This document shows, in pieces, positions 23,023 through 34,082 of a stretch of 64,000 bases of DNA. This DNA comes from Asterochloris sp. CNOR1 (Eukaryota; Chlorophyta; Trebouxiophyceae; Trebouxiales; Trebouxiaceae): assembly GCA_963969365.1 (NCBI GenBank), contig OZ017757.1, positions 1,426,001 to 1,490,000 on the forward strand, in the 5' to 3' direction. The position numbers and the translations under genes were made by a program. The notes below the pieces were generated by a model. The model ran no database searches. It was not told the DNA's origin and was given only the letters and a program-made list of their open reading frames with translations. Numbering within the stretch: position 1 is the first letter of the stretch; each line of letters begins with the position of its first letter.

Positions 23023-23152
23023 TTTGTTTTTTCAATATTAGCAGCAGCGCTGTGGCAGTGCCAGAGATGAGACTGCTGCTAGTGTCCATTGCATATGTTG
23101 GGCAGGGGGCCGGTGGGCTTGAGAAGCCGAGCAGCGGCCAGAGCATAAGTAT

Positions 23153-26100
23153 CTATTCCTCATAAGCAATGGCTGTGCTGCATTCTCTCTTGAAACGGTC
23201 GGCAACTCCCTGGGCCACCATGTATGCGATTGCATTGGCAGTGATCATGGGATTCACACCTGCATATATGACTCACAAGTTGGTGGTGTGGGCAGCCTAG
23301 GTAGTTGCATGTAGCCCAGTCAGCTAGCCACCTGTTGCAGTGGGGTGGGTGGAGGCATCTGCAATGTAGAGGCCACCCACGTCCCAGCACTGCCCCTCTC
23401 CATCTGCCACAGAGTCACTCCTCTTGCTGCCCATTCTACATGTCCCATGTTGGTGCATGCTGAAAAGGGATGTGTCATTGTCAACAATGCCTGCAGCAGC
23501 TCAGCGCCTGTGTCAGGCCTCATCTGAGCAGACCACTGGCAAGCCCCTCTCAACATGCAAGGCCTGGTAGGATAAAGAGCAGCTTGCTGAGGCGCCTGCT
23601 CTGTACTGGCAGTGCACTACACTTCAGTTGCTCACCTCGCTCCATCATGTTATTCAAAAAGCTGCTCAGCCTTTCCTTATTCTCTTCAGAAGTGCCTGTC
23701 AGCTCCACCAGGTTGTTGATCCCTGCCTGGGCCAGGCCGACCCGCTCAGCACCTGCTGCTGCCATGGCCTGAACTGCAATATGGAGGCCCTGCATGAAAG
23801 AGGAAACCCTGCTGACAGGCACACATCCCAACATCATGTATCTATGGCAGCTGGCAGCCCTGGACATGCTGCAGCTCAGGAACGCAGCAGCGCATCTGCA
23901 AGATGCTGTCTCTAAGCACAACAGCAGCATTCAAACTTCGCAAAGAGGCTGCGCAAGGTCTGCTGACCACAGCAATGCAGCTAATGCTCACATGAGCAGT
24001 TCCAACTTGGTGCCTGTCACCAGGCTGTAGTGCACCCTGGGCTGCCGCTCCGGATGGCATTCACCTTGAGCATCTCGCTCCGGTCTCTCTTGGCCATTTT
24101 GTAGTGCACACGAGGCTGCCCCTCGTCATCAATGACCACCTCCCCCTCCCCCTGGTCCCTTACATATGTGCAACCCACAGCCATCTCTGAGAGGCGGGAG
24201 CAGGTCTCCTTGAATTGACGCCCGGAGGCCCACCCTGCCCCGGCCCCAAACAGTCCGGGGTGCACCTGCAGCTCGTCCACCCAGGCGCATCAGGCTTTGC
24301 TGCCGCACGGCAGCTGACTCTGCACTGCCACGTTTGGGCGGTCAGGGCAACCCAAGGTGCAGGCCATGAGTGGTGTGGCTGAGCAGGGAGGTGCAGAGGG
24401 CAACTGTAGAGGCATTGTGAGGCTCATCCTGGCAGTGGATGCCATGCAGCGCTGCGGCTTGGTACAAGGCAATGCTGTAAGTCTTCAGCAGGCAATGGAT
24501 ATTAGCCACCTACAGGCTTGTGTACAGCACAGCCCCAAAATGGCTCAAACTCACGCTTGCAGTGGACACCATTGGTCCATACCCAGATCCTGTCCATTCT
24601 GGAGCCTCTGGCGCATAAGCAGTCATCATGGGCCCCTGCAGCCCAGAAACAACTTACATCACTAGCAGACTTAGACTGCTCGTGACCAGCCCACACTGTC
24701 TCAGGGCAACGGCGTGCTGGCAAGACAGAGTGATGGGAGGCAGATTGCTTGTGCGCACATGGAGACGCAAGCGAAAGGACAGCACTTGTCAGGTGTGACC
24801 CTGACCCCGCCTCATGCGCAGATAGGCTGGCCAGGTGAAGGAGAGAGCAAGGTTGCCTCTCACACCTCACACATCCAAGCTCTGTGGGCAGTCTCCAGCT
24901 GCACTGGCACCACTGGGCAGGTGCAGGGCCTTGCGTATTTCTGTGTGGTCCAGCAAGCAGCCCAGCGAGCCCAAGCAAAGAGACCACATAAGAGGTGGGC
25001 TGACCGACCTCCCACATTCTGATCTTGCCCCCTGCAGCGCTTTCTGAGAATTGGCCTGCCACACTGGCACCAGGGTGCAAGTGCAGGTGGCGCCCGACGT
25101 TGCCAGCCACATCAATGCCACTGCGCAGCAGCAGCGCTGGACCGTGCAGGCTGCCACCGCAGCTAAACACCAGAGGAGCTGCAATGTTCAGCTGTAACCG
25201 CTCCTGCCCGATCACCACGTGTGCAGCAACTCCAACCACCCTGCATGCAACAAATGGCAACTTTAGAGATCTGTGGAAGCCAATTTGCGTGTTCAACTTG
25301 TTGCACTGCCCTCTTATCTTATTTCCAAGACATGTAGTATACCTGCGCATCCGCTGATGGCCCAGGGTTGGCTGTGCAGCCACAGCTGCTGCCCTTGCTG
25401 TGCTGGTGGCAGGTCTGCCACTGGCCCTGGCTGAGCCAGGTGCCTGGACATGTGGGGTGCTCTCCCCTGCCTGGCCTTTGGGCGGTGCAGAGGAGCTGCC
25501 ATTTAATGTGGCTGCTGGCCTGGTCAGCACCTTGTCGGCGTAGACAGAGGTCAGCAGTGTTGCTCCTGCTGAAGCTGCATCGGCCAGGAAGGTGGATGTG
25601 GTGTCCTGCTTGTCGCCTGTGGCGCACCCCAGGCAGCAGTGCCCGCAGTCCTGGCTCAAGCAGTTCCTGCAAGCAGGTGCAGGTGTGCTTCAGGATGTTG
25701 GATCTGAGAGGAGTCAGAGGGACAGCTGTACGCAGAGAGACCGCAGGGCACAGCAGTGAGGACTAAATCTCAAGGCAGGACTGAAGGACAAGGGGTGCAG
25801 AGAGGGAGAGGGTTAGGTTGCACAGCACAGCATCAGGCAGCCCAGGTGGCCAGTTGGTGCCGGGTGGGCGGCAAGATGGAGCAGCATGCATGCCAGCATG
25901 GGCAGAAGCAAGAGCAAGGTGTACACAACAGTGCTGCAACTGAGTACAGAGGGCTGTGACGGAAGCTTTACATTGGCACAAAAAATCCATTTTGCTGCTC
26001 ATGGCGATGGATGGCCCAAGGTGGAAGGGATGCATCTTGCTGGGGGGCAGTGGGCACCTGTTGTGCATGGCTGGGTGATGCACATCATGTTGCAAGCCCA

Positions 26101-29100
26101 ACACTTAGCACATTGTGTTCCAGTCCTGCTGGCAACAGCAGCAGACAGGCCTGTCCGCCTAGTTGCTTACTCAAAGTCCTCACGCAGGTATGCAGGCAAC
26201 TGCAACACTTGCCTGGGCATCTTCTCGCAGCGCATGCCCAGTGCCTGAAGCCCCTTGGCCAACATTGCATTCTGGTTGTTGTGGCTGTAGTCTGCAACAG
26301 ACAAAAGATTTCAGTCAGAGGTACAGTGAGCCCTGGCTGTCCCCATCTCTGCTTTAGAGTCGACGTGCAGCTGTCCCTCTGTCTCCCCTCAGATCAGCCT
26401 ATAAGGATCTCAGCTGATGCAGAGCAGCCCTGCAGGCTGCGAGTGTCCCGGCAGCATCTGGCCACACCCCTGGCTCCCTGGTGCGGCTCACTTATGGACA
26501 CTCCTTGGCGCTTGCAGACAGCCTCCAACGCATTGCTGTAGCGCTGCGAGGCAAAGTTGGGCAGCCCATGCTTGTCCGCCCACTCCTCGCGCACATGGTC
26601 AGGTGTCTTGAAGGACACACTCCTGCAGGCCAGCCTGACACCTCAGTGGCTGACAGCAAGTGATTCCCTCATGCTCAGTCAGTCATGAGGCCTGCATGTT
26701 GCTGCAGCGTCCCTGCTAGCATAGACACCGGCCCAGCTCACAGCAGACTGGCCTCAGTACAAGGGAACACCGGCGCTGGCATGCCTGACTGTATAATTAC
26801 TGCAGCGCAGATCTCCCTGAGCGGGCACCCGTGCAGCATCTGCAACATCCTACACATGCACATTGCGCATCCGGCCAGGGAGCAGTACTTCACCCTCACG
26901 GATCACGCTATGCACCCTGTCAGGCGCCCTGTCACCTCCTCTCAGCAACACAGGATTGCTGGGTTTGAACACCAGCTGGCGGATGGTTGCTCAACAAACC
27001 CTTGCAGCCTCATCAGGACCACCGCAGGCAGGTGGCACCACGCGAGCATAGGAGCAAGAAGCTGCAGTGCGGAAGCAAGTGCAGCGCAGGCTCCATGCAC
27101 TCTTGCTCCCTGAAAGAGCAGCCTTGGAAGAGCAGGCACAGGTCAGGTGCTAACCAGTTGACACGTGTCCCGCCCCCTGCTGTTGCCCCTGCCATCAGCG
27201 TGAAAGCCCCGTCCTCAGTTGTCATGAGGCCTCCACGCTCATACATGCTGGCAAAGGCTTCTCCTTCCTGCAGGTGGTCATATGAAGCAGATTGACAACA
27301 GCTGGCCTCTGCAACAGCAGATCGTCAACCCAGCTGAGACCAGCGCTGCTCATGCACAGCACAGCTTGCATATCCTCTCATGCTGAGCCAAGCAGGCAGC
27401 AATCACAAAAATCTCATTGCTGCTTGTCCAATGGTGCAGCGCTCCTGCTAACCTCTATGCTGCCTGAGCTCTGCAAGCTGCAGCCTCATCAATAAAAGTC
27501 GCCCTTGCAGTTCTGCCCTAGCACCTCTCTTGAGCCCCACGCCGGCCTGATAAGACAATGATCCCTGGATACCAGCAGCACGCGAGCAATATTACCGGGA
27601 CCCCCTGACCTTCTGGTTCAACTCCTCTGTGGGTGTGAAGCTCCCTTTCTCCAGAACGACCACCCTGAGGCCAGCCTGGCTCAGCATTGCAGCAACTGGT
27701 CCCCCGCCCGCACCAGATCCCACCACCACAGCATCACAGGCCAGCTGCAAGGGGCCGCTTGGGCTGCTCCCCTCCTACATGGCAGGGCAATGAAGACTGT
27801 GTCCCCGTGACTCACGGCCATCTGCTGTTGAGGGCCGCCCGACCGGTGGCATAGTTGTCACCAGGCAGGGGCCGACCGCAACCTGCAAGGTGCGCCGCGC
27901 AGGCATACCACAGGCATGAATGAGCCACTTATGGCTAGCACAGGCACAGCCAGCAGGTGCACGCACATGAGCCACGTGCTACCTGCATGGGCCAACAGGT
28001 CCTGCAGCAGACAGTGGCGGAGCGGCTGCTGGCCCAGCTTATGCAGGGCTGACCAGAGCTAAAGCAACATGGTAAGCGTGCACCAGGCTGCAGCTGAGCT
28101 GGGCCACCTGATTGCCTGTCATGCAAACACACCTTCTGCCGCAGGAGGCCTCTGGCTGCTAAGCGTCGGGCAATCTCTGTGCGACCGCTGCCTGCCTGCA
28201 GCAGCTTGCCCAAGGGCACTGTTGCTGCCAGCAGTTGTTGATGGGCCTGCTTGGTAACAAGGTTGATGGAAGTAGAGGTCTTCTTTGGGGAAGCACCTGC
28301 AAGATGCACAACAGTAGCGATGCATGCTATGCTGACATTGGTCATCATTTGGTGACTGCAGGACGCTTATCATGCTGCTTAAGGGCAGGCTAGACAGGCC
28401 GCTTGTGTGCAAGCCGCTTCACAGAGGCGCCCTGCTCACTTGCCACTGAGTCAGTGACTTGCGGCAGCAGCTAGTGGCTTGCCTGGGTAGCCCCATTGCT
28501 CGAAGAAGGGGTTGCTGCCAGAGTTATCGGTGAAGGTGAAGAGTGTGGCTACGATGAGACCCTTGATACCCTTGAAGGCCTGCAGCAGGAGACTGCTCAG
28601 CCTGAACATCAGTGCAGCCAGCAACAAAGCAGCAGTAGACTACAGCTCAAGACCCAGTCTTGCAGCCAAAATTGTGCGTTTGCAACAGATGCCCATGTCT
28701 GATGCACCAGCAGAGTACAGCAGACACATCAATTGGCCGTCAGGTGATGTACAGGGGTGCCCTGCGTGCTGCAGAAGCACTCTGTGCAGCCATTGTAGAC
28801 ATGATGCTTGCCAAAACGCAAATGAAGGTGCTCAGTGTTGCGGACGTCTCACGAAGGCATAGCCCTCCTTGAGCCTGTCGATTCAAACCCTATGCACTGC
28901 GCCTCTCACCAGCTCATGTAGTGTGGCCTACCTTGCGCAGCTGTGGCAGCCAGCTGGAGGACCAAGCTTGCAGGACAGCCTCCCTCTGCTGGATGGGCAA
29001 CCTGGGAAAGGGTTGCACGAAGGGAAAGCTGCTTGTGAGCGCAGCTGTGCCGCACAGCAGCAGCGTTGGCAGGCGCCATCTCAGCAGGCTGAGCAGACTG

Positions 29101-29706
29101 CACAACAGGATACAGTGTCGGTGTCACGACTGGAGCTGTCCCCAGCTGTGAGGCAGTCTTGCAGCTGCCTCAGGTCTGTCTCTGCAGCATTTGTCCACGC
29201 AGCAGCAGGACCAGGCTGTGGGTGTGCAACAAAGAATCAGTGCTCACAGATTGAGCTCCTTCCTAGCTGTGGCCGTGAGTTGCAAGTTGATAGCCAGCAC
29301 AACCTGCATCACGCACAGGGTCTCAACTCAGCTCCAAAGCCCTCACTGCTGCTGCCAGCACCCGTACAGCACATGCAAGATGCTGTACTCAAGGCAGGGC
29401 TCAGCTTGATGCGGCTTGCTGCTTGACACAGCCTGTGCCAGCACAGCAGCAGCACCGCTGGCAGACAATTTCAGCAAAGTTGAGATGGAGCGGCTTGCAG
29501 CTAGACAGGCTGACGCAAATCTTCAGGCCCACCATGTGCAGTGCCTCCTTCATGTCCCCGCCAGAGATGCCAAAGAAGCGAGCCCCAGCCTTATCGCCAG
29601 CCTTCTCACAGGCAGCAGCCCGCTCTGGCATGGCTGGGAATATAGCGTCTGCGAATGCAGCTAGCACCGGCACCCTGGCCATGTCGGCATCAGAGAGCTC
29701 CGCCAT
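23153..29706 (-). CDS. FAO-like: long-chain fatty alcohol oxidase (GMC oxidoreductase)
   Basis: FAD enzyme that oxidises long-chain alcohols to aldehydes with release of H2O2, part of wax/lipid omega-oxidation; in plants it is membrane bound. The start at 29706 gives [20 protein letters not shown], matching the family's N-terminal helix region. Later exons carry [15 protein letters not shown] (28.95 kb), [17 protein letters not shown] (28.5 kb), the FAD loop [16 protein letters not shown] (27.7 kb), [16 protein letters not shown] and [16 protein letters not shown] (27.2 kb), [18 protein letters not shown] (26.6 kb), [20 protein letters not shown] (25.6 kb), [20 protein letters not shown] (25.1 kb), the active-site HQHGTCRMG (23.4 kb) and [20 protein letters not shown] (23.2 kb). 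Stop at 23153. The gene spreads over 6.5 kb with many introns, some exon borders unresolved. Assignment to FAO within GMC rests on these motifs together. Confidence 0.9.
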
Positions 29707-30229
29707 GTTTGTGCTGTGCTGCCTGCAGAGCAGATCTGCTGTGCTGTTAGAGGCCTTCCGACTGCACATCGCTCTCATCCTACCTTGACAAGCGTGCTGC
29801 AGATGGATTTGTTGTTGGTGCAAGCTTGAACAGAGGGTGTCCCTGCTGGATGAACAGCAGACAAAACTGCTTCTTAAGCTTGCTCTGAATGCCTGTGCTG
29901 GCCAACAGTCTGCAGGGTGTCCTGAGGATCACCGCCAGCGCCTGGCCTGTGATTGCACGTGCAATGGGTGTGGGATGAAGCAGTCTGCTGGCTCGCAAGT
30001 CTCACAAATGTGAGGTTGACAACCTGCAATTGACCACCAATCAATGCTGTGGAGTGGGACTAGTGAGGGACGTCTATCATCTAAGGGAAATGTCCGGAGA
30101 TTGACTCATTACAGTAAAGTCTGCAAAGAGGGAGTTTCTAATGTACTCTGGGGGCCACATGCGCCCAGGAATGCTTGATGAGGCGCAGCAGCAGCCTGCT
30201 GTAACCCTCTGATCCCCCTTTGGTGGCCC
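29707..30229. promoter_or_regulatory. divergent intergenic region, alcohol oxidase / glycosyltransferase-like
   Basis: A gap of 523 bp between two start codons pointing apart. It must hold both promoters; no named element was recognised. Confidence 0.4.
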
Positions 30230-33200
30230 ATGCCATGCAAGTCTAACAAGGCTTCAGTCTGGGCCCAGGTTCTGACGGTCTTCTACTCAATACTCTGCCT
30301 CAGCACCACCTGTGCAGCTGCCTCCTCCAATGACAAGCATTCAAAGTTCTGCGTGGTGGTCAGGACCTACTGGGGACATGGCCAGAACAGCCCCTCAGGG
30401 CTGCGGCAGCTCCTGCAGTCTCTGCAGCGGCAGCACATCACCAAGTAAGATAGTCTCTGCTTTTCCCACTGGCAGGCCGCTTATGCCCTTCCCTTGACTG
30501 CCCTGCAGCTGGGAGGCTGTCCTGGTCGTGCTAGACAGTCAACCCTTTGCTGGCCTGCCCTACATTCTGCAAGATCTGAATGACACCCGTGTCTGGGTGT
30601 TTGCGGAGTGGATTGCCCCTGAGTATGCCCCCAAGACCAATGGAGCTTGGAACACTGGCTACCATGACTTACTCTATCACCTGACAGATGAGGTAGGCAT
30701 GGGCTGCTGTGGGTGTATGTACTGGCGTCTGCCAGCTGATACATGCTGGCCATACACCGGGTGAATGTAGGCAGCGCTTGGGAGGCCCCAATGATATGCT
30801 CACGCGAATAATGGAAGGCCTCCCACAAAAGTTTTGCAAGCAGGCTCCTGCAGGACGATGGATCGCATCTGAGCAAGCTCACTGAGCGCATCAGCATTGC
30901 ATACTCCCACATACAAACTGTGCAAATCCCTGCTCTGCTCATTGTCCCTGTCCAATGAGGAATGGCTTCATTTTGCCGCTGCAGGCCACAGGCAGCCTGC
31001 TGTTGCTCTCTGGCGATGTTTGCCCCGTGCAACTAGCAACCTCTTCAATCTGCAGGCCATCCGCGCTTGCCCCCGCGACACTCGCTGGTTGATTGTGACC
31101 AATGGAGACAATGAGTATGCCAGCGACCTCTTCGCCCAGATTGCTCCCCACAAAGATGCAGAGCTGGTGGCCCTGGATTATTACAGCAGATACCAACGCT
31201 CCACTGCTCTGCCCTGTGAGCGATTCAAACAAGAAGCCGGCGCTCCAGCATGCAAGCAGAACTTGTGAGTGGTGCATCCCTTGTTGCTCTGCAACATGCA
31301 ACAGCATGCAAGCAGTACCCGTTAAATGCTGCGCTGTTGCCTGTTGTGGCCCAGCAAAGCGGGCTGATTGGGATCCTGCTCAGGTGTTTTGCTGTGCATA
31401 TCCTCACGCCCGCAGTGCGACAGCTGGCCTTTGTGGTGCACACTCTATCAGCAGAACTGGCCTCTTGACACGTATCGCGGTACAGCGCCTGCTGCCGTAG
31501 TGCCTACAGGTGGCCCAGCAAGGCAGCTGCATCTTTCTCCATGGCAGGGTCTGCTTTGGCACAGCATGTGCTGCAGGTGTATCTGGCTCTGTGGCCAGCT
31601 CTGCCCCTGTGCAGCCTGTGCACCAGGCATTCTGTGCAGTGCAGTGCAGTGCACTTCCATGTCTACCTGTGGTAGGGCATGCTCATCCGACTTGGCGCTC
31701 AGGGCCTGCTGGGCTGCAGCTGCTGCTGGCATGCCTGCAAGCTGCGCCGGTGCCATGTCGACTTGAGCGCCATTGTCTTGGGCCCACTAAATATTGATGG
31801 CATCTACAGCAGAGCCAACTATCTGCCGCATCTGCAGGCTGCGCTGGTGCCACACCGACTTGGGAGCCAATGTCCTGCACTGGCCCAAACTGCTGGCTGG
31901 CAACCACCGCTTTGGCGAGCTGGCCCCTTTTGCAGGCGGCCTGAGTGCAGAACATTTTGATGGCGTGCTCGTGCACAAGCTGCTGGTGCAGAACTGGGTT
32001 GTGGCGCACCTCAACAGCAGTTGCCTGTGTGACCACAGCCCAAGTCCCCAGGTGAAAATTGCTCTGCCTCTGCTTGCCATTGGCAAACTGACTCAGCAAT
32101 GCCTCCAAATGTCATCTGATGCGACAGCCAGTCTGTGCCTACAAGGGATAACCTGCTGGAACCCCACTGGAGCGCTGACTTGCTGCAGCGCTGTGCCAGG
32201 ACGGGAGGTGTGTGGGACGACTCAGACAACCTGGTGCACAGCGGGGGGACCTGCATCGCCCCATCAGAGGCCTCACGCAAGGTGAGCTGAATTTGCTGAT
32301 TGGAGTGGCGGGTGCTAAGCAGCATGCCTGTGACATGTTTTATGTGTCTGGGGTTCCACTTACAGAGCTGACACGGACTGCTCGGCGTTGGGGGGGGCCT
32401 GAGGAGACAAGGCTGATGTCTTGTTGTGTCCCAGCTTGCTGTCTACCTACATTGTCCCAGCTTGATGTCTGCCCCACTCCCTCAATTGTACTTGAGAAGG
32501 GCAGCGTCAAGCAGCTCATACAGCTTCTCTATGTGAAGGTGCGGGAGGCCTTTGGAGGCATTGTTGAGGTCAATGTCCAGCTGTCGCATGATGGCAGGCT
32601 TAGCAGCTTCATGCCAGATGGGCAGCAGGCGCCTGAGACCATCAAGTAACATCTGTGACCAACCAAGCCATGCCTCCATGCCTGTCCCAGTCTGCTGTCA
32701 GCCTGATTACAGCCCAGCTCTGCTAATGGGCCCTTGTTTCGGCTCCTGCTGCCAGCATATTTTGTTTGAATTGCCCCCGCTCTGGCTTTTGCCATGCTCT
32801 CTCTCCACAATTTAAGTGATGGCCTGCATGCTGCAGTAGCATCATATGCGGCAGCAAGTGACGGCTGGCAACATGTACACAGTCATGTTGTGGCTGCAGG
32901 TGCCTGCGCCAGCTGGACATCGCAGCACAGCACCAGGCAGTCGTTAACTTTTATGGCTTGCACTGCACTGCAATTGCGGACATTGCCGCTATCACTCCCA
33001 TGCTGGACCCTGCCTGGCAGCAGGCTGCAGAGCAGCAGCTCCAGCTGGAGCAGCTTCAACACATGCATCAGCAGCCAAATGGTGCACGGGCCAGCGCTCA
33101 GCAGCCTCAGCAGCAGCAGCAGCAGCAGTATGTGTATCTGCCACACCCGCCACCAGAGACTCTGTACACTGTGTTGCCAGCTGACATTCCGCTTCCGACG

Positions 33201-33387
33201 CATTTGTAAGTGCTGCCTGACCAGGGGATGAGCTGCTGACTACTCACACCCAACTGATTTGGGTTGCTCCTGCTGCAGGCTCCACAAACAGCCCAGAGCC
33301 AGGCAGAGGCTGTTGCCACAGAGCAGCACTGTGTCAGACCACCTGCAAGCACATACTCAGGCGGTGCAGACCCATGATGAGCTGTAA
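30230..33387 (+). CDS. secretory glycosyltransferase-like protein (GT-A type, family unresolved)
   Basis: Eight exons join without phase conflict: 30230-30444, 30509-30692, 31056-31264, 31838-32051, 32132-32281, 32461-32645, 32900-33205 and 33279-33387, giving 523 residues. The N-terminus is a signal peptide (VLTVFYSILCLSTTCAA). The core reads like a nucleotide-sugar glycosyltransferase: CVVVRTYWGHG, LRQLLQSLQRQ, WEAVLVVLD, then WLIVTNGDNEYASDLF, where the GDNE part sits where a DxD metal motif is expected, then LRWCHTDLGANVLHWPKLL and HFDGVLVHKLLVQNWVVAHL. The C-terminus has a Gln-rich run (near 33.1 kb) from CAG repeats. I cannot name the donor or acceptor sugar. It may act in the Golgi beside GnT I and the OST subunit encoded nearby, but that is only proximity. 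Confidence 0.75.
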
Positions 33388-34082
33388 ACCTCTTCATCCA
33401 GTGCTAACCTGCATGCAGCTTAATCATTTGATCCCCGCACCAGTCATTGTGTGATCCTGGAAAGAAGGCAAGCTTGCACTGGGGAGGCCTGAACCCATGG
33501 TTTTGAGCAGTTGCAAGGCAGGGCAACAGGCTCATCACACAAGGTGGCTGGAATGCTTCACAGCATGCCTGCCAAAGGTCAATCTCATGGCACAAGGCTC
33601 ACTGAGGCGCCTTGCTGCATCACCAGAGTTGCTGAAGCTGCGTAAGCATTTTTGGAGCAGCTGAAGGCCTGTGAGCTGCCTTGAAAGCACAGGATGTGAT
33701 ACTGCCACTGTTAAACTCTCGAAAACTTTGGGCCAGCAACCCTGTGCTTCTGGATTGTGATGCCTTGTAGCCTAGCCCATTTTGTTCATGCGGCGCCTCC
33801 AGCGCGCGCTGACATCCTTTTGATGTTGCTGCAAGGCAGGCATGTGATGTTGAGCTTGCTCTCAGGACTTCTGGCCAAAGTCTCTGCATATCTCACCTCC
33901 TCCTCTGGAGACAATTTCACTGAGACAGCAGGCTTCTGCTTGGTCTTTGCATGCAGCTTAAGAGCAGCTCTCCTGCTGGTGACAGACTCCGAGCTTTTCT
34001 CGACTTCCGGCATGTGTTCGTCTGACTGGGCCTGCCGGAATCTCAATCAAAATTTGAGTAGCCCCCACGGTTGAGGTTGTGT
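33388..34082. other. convergent intergenic region
   Basis: Roughly 700 bp between the stop of the glycosyltransferase-like gene and the stop of the OST48 gene. Apart from the small minus-strand frame at 33786-34013 nothing was recognised. Confidence 0.4.
33786..34013 (-). CDS. small open frame, 75 residues, uncertain
   Basis: Runs from an ATG at 34013 to a stop at 33786. The product is charged and lysine/serine-rich (MPEVEKSSESVTSRRAALKL...; later VSVKLSPEEEVRYAETLA), a composition more protein-like than neighbouring chance frames. No family is recognised. It starts only 70 bp after the stop of the OST48 gene on the same strand and could instead be part of that gene's 3' untranslated region. 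Confidence 0.25.
   Translation of the reverse strand: MPEVEKSSESVTSRRAALKLHAKTKQKPAVSVKLSPEEEVRYAETLARSPESKLNITCLPCSNIKRMSARAGGAA

Noticed and set aside
24502-25659. 385-codon minus-strand open frame as a separate gene
   Set aside because: It includes true alcohol-oxidase exons ([29 protein letters not shown]) plus intron sequence read through; it is part of the FAO-like gene.
32482-32679. Minus-strand frame with a plausible helical product
   Set aside because: The plus-strand exon 32461-32645 joins both neighbours in exact phase in the glycosyltransferase-like gene; the minus frame is its shadow.
33104-33129. CAG microsatellite
   Set aside because: It is coding, a polyglutamine run in the glycosyltransferase-like protein, not a separate element.
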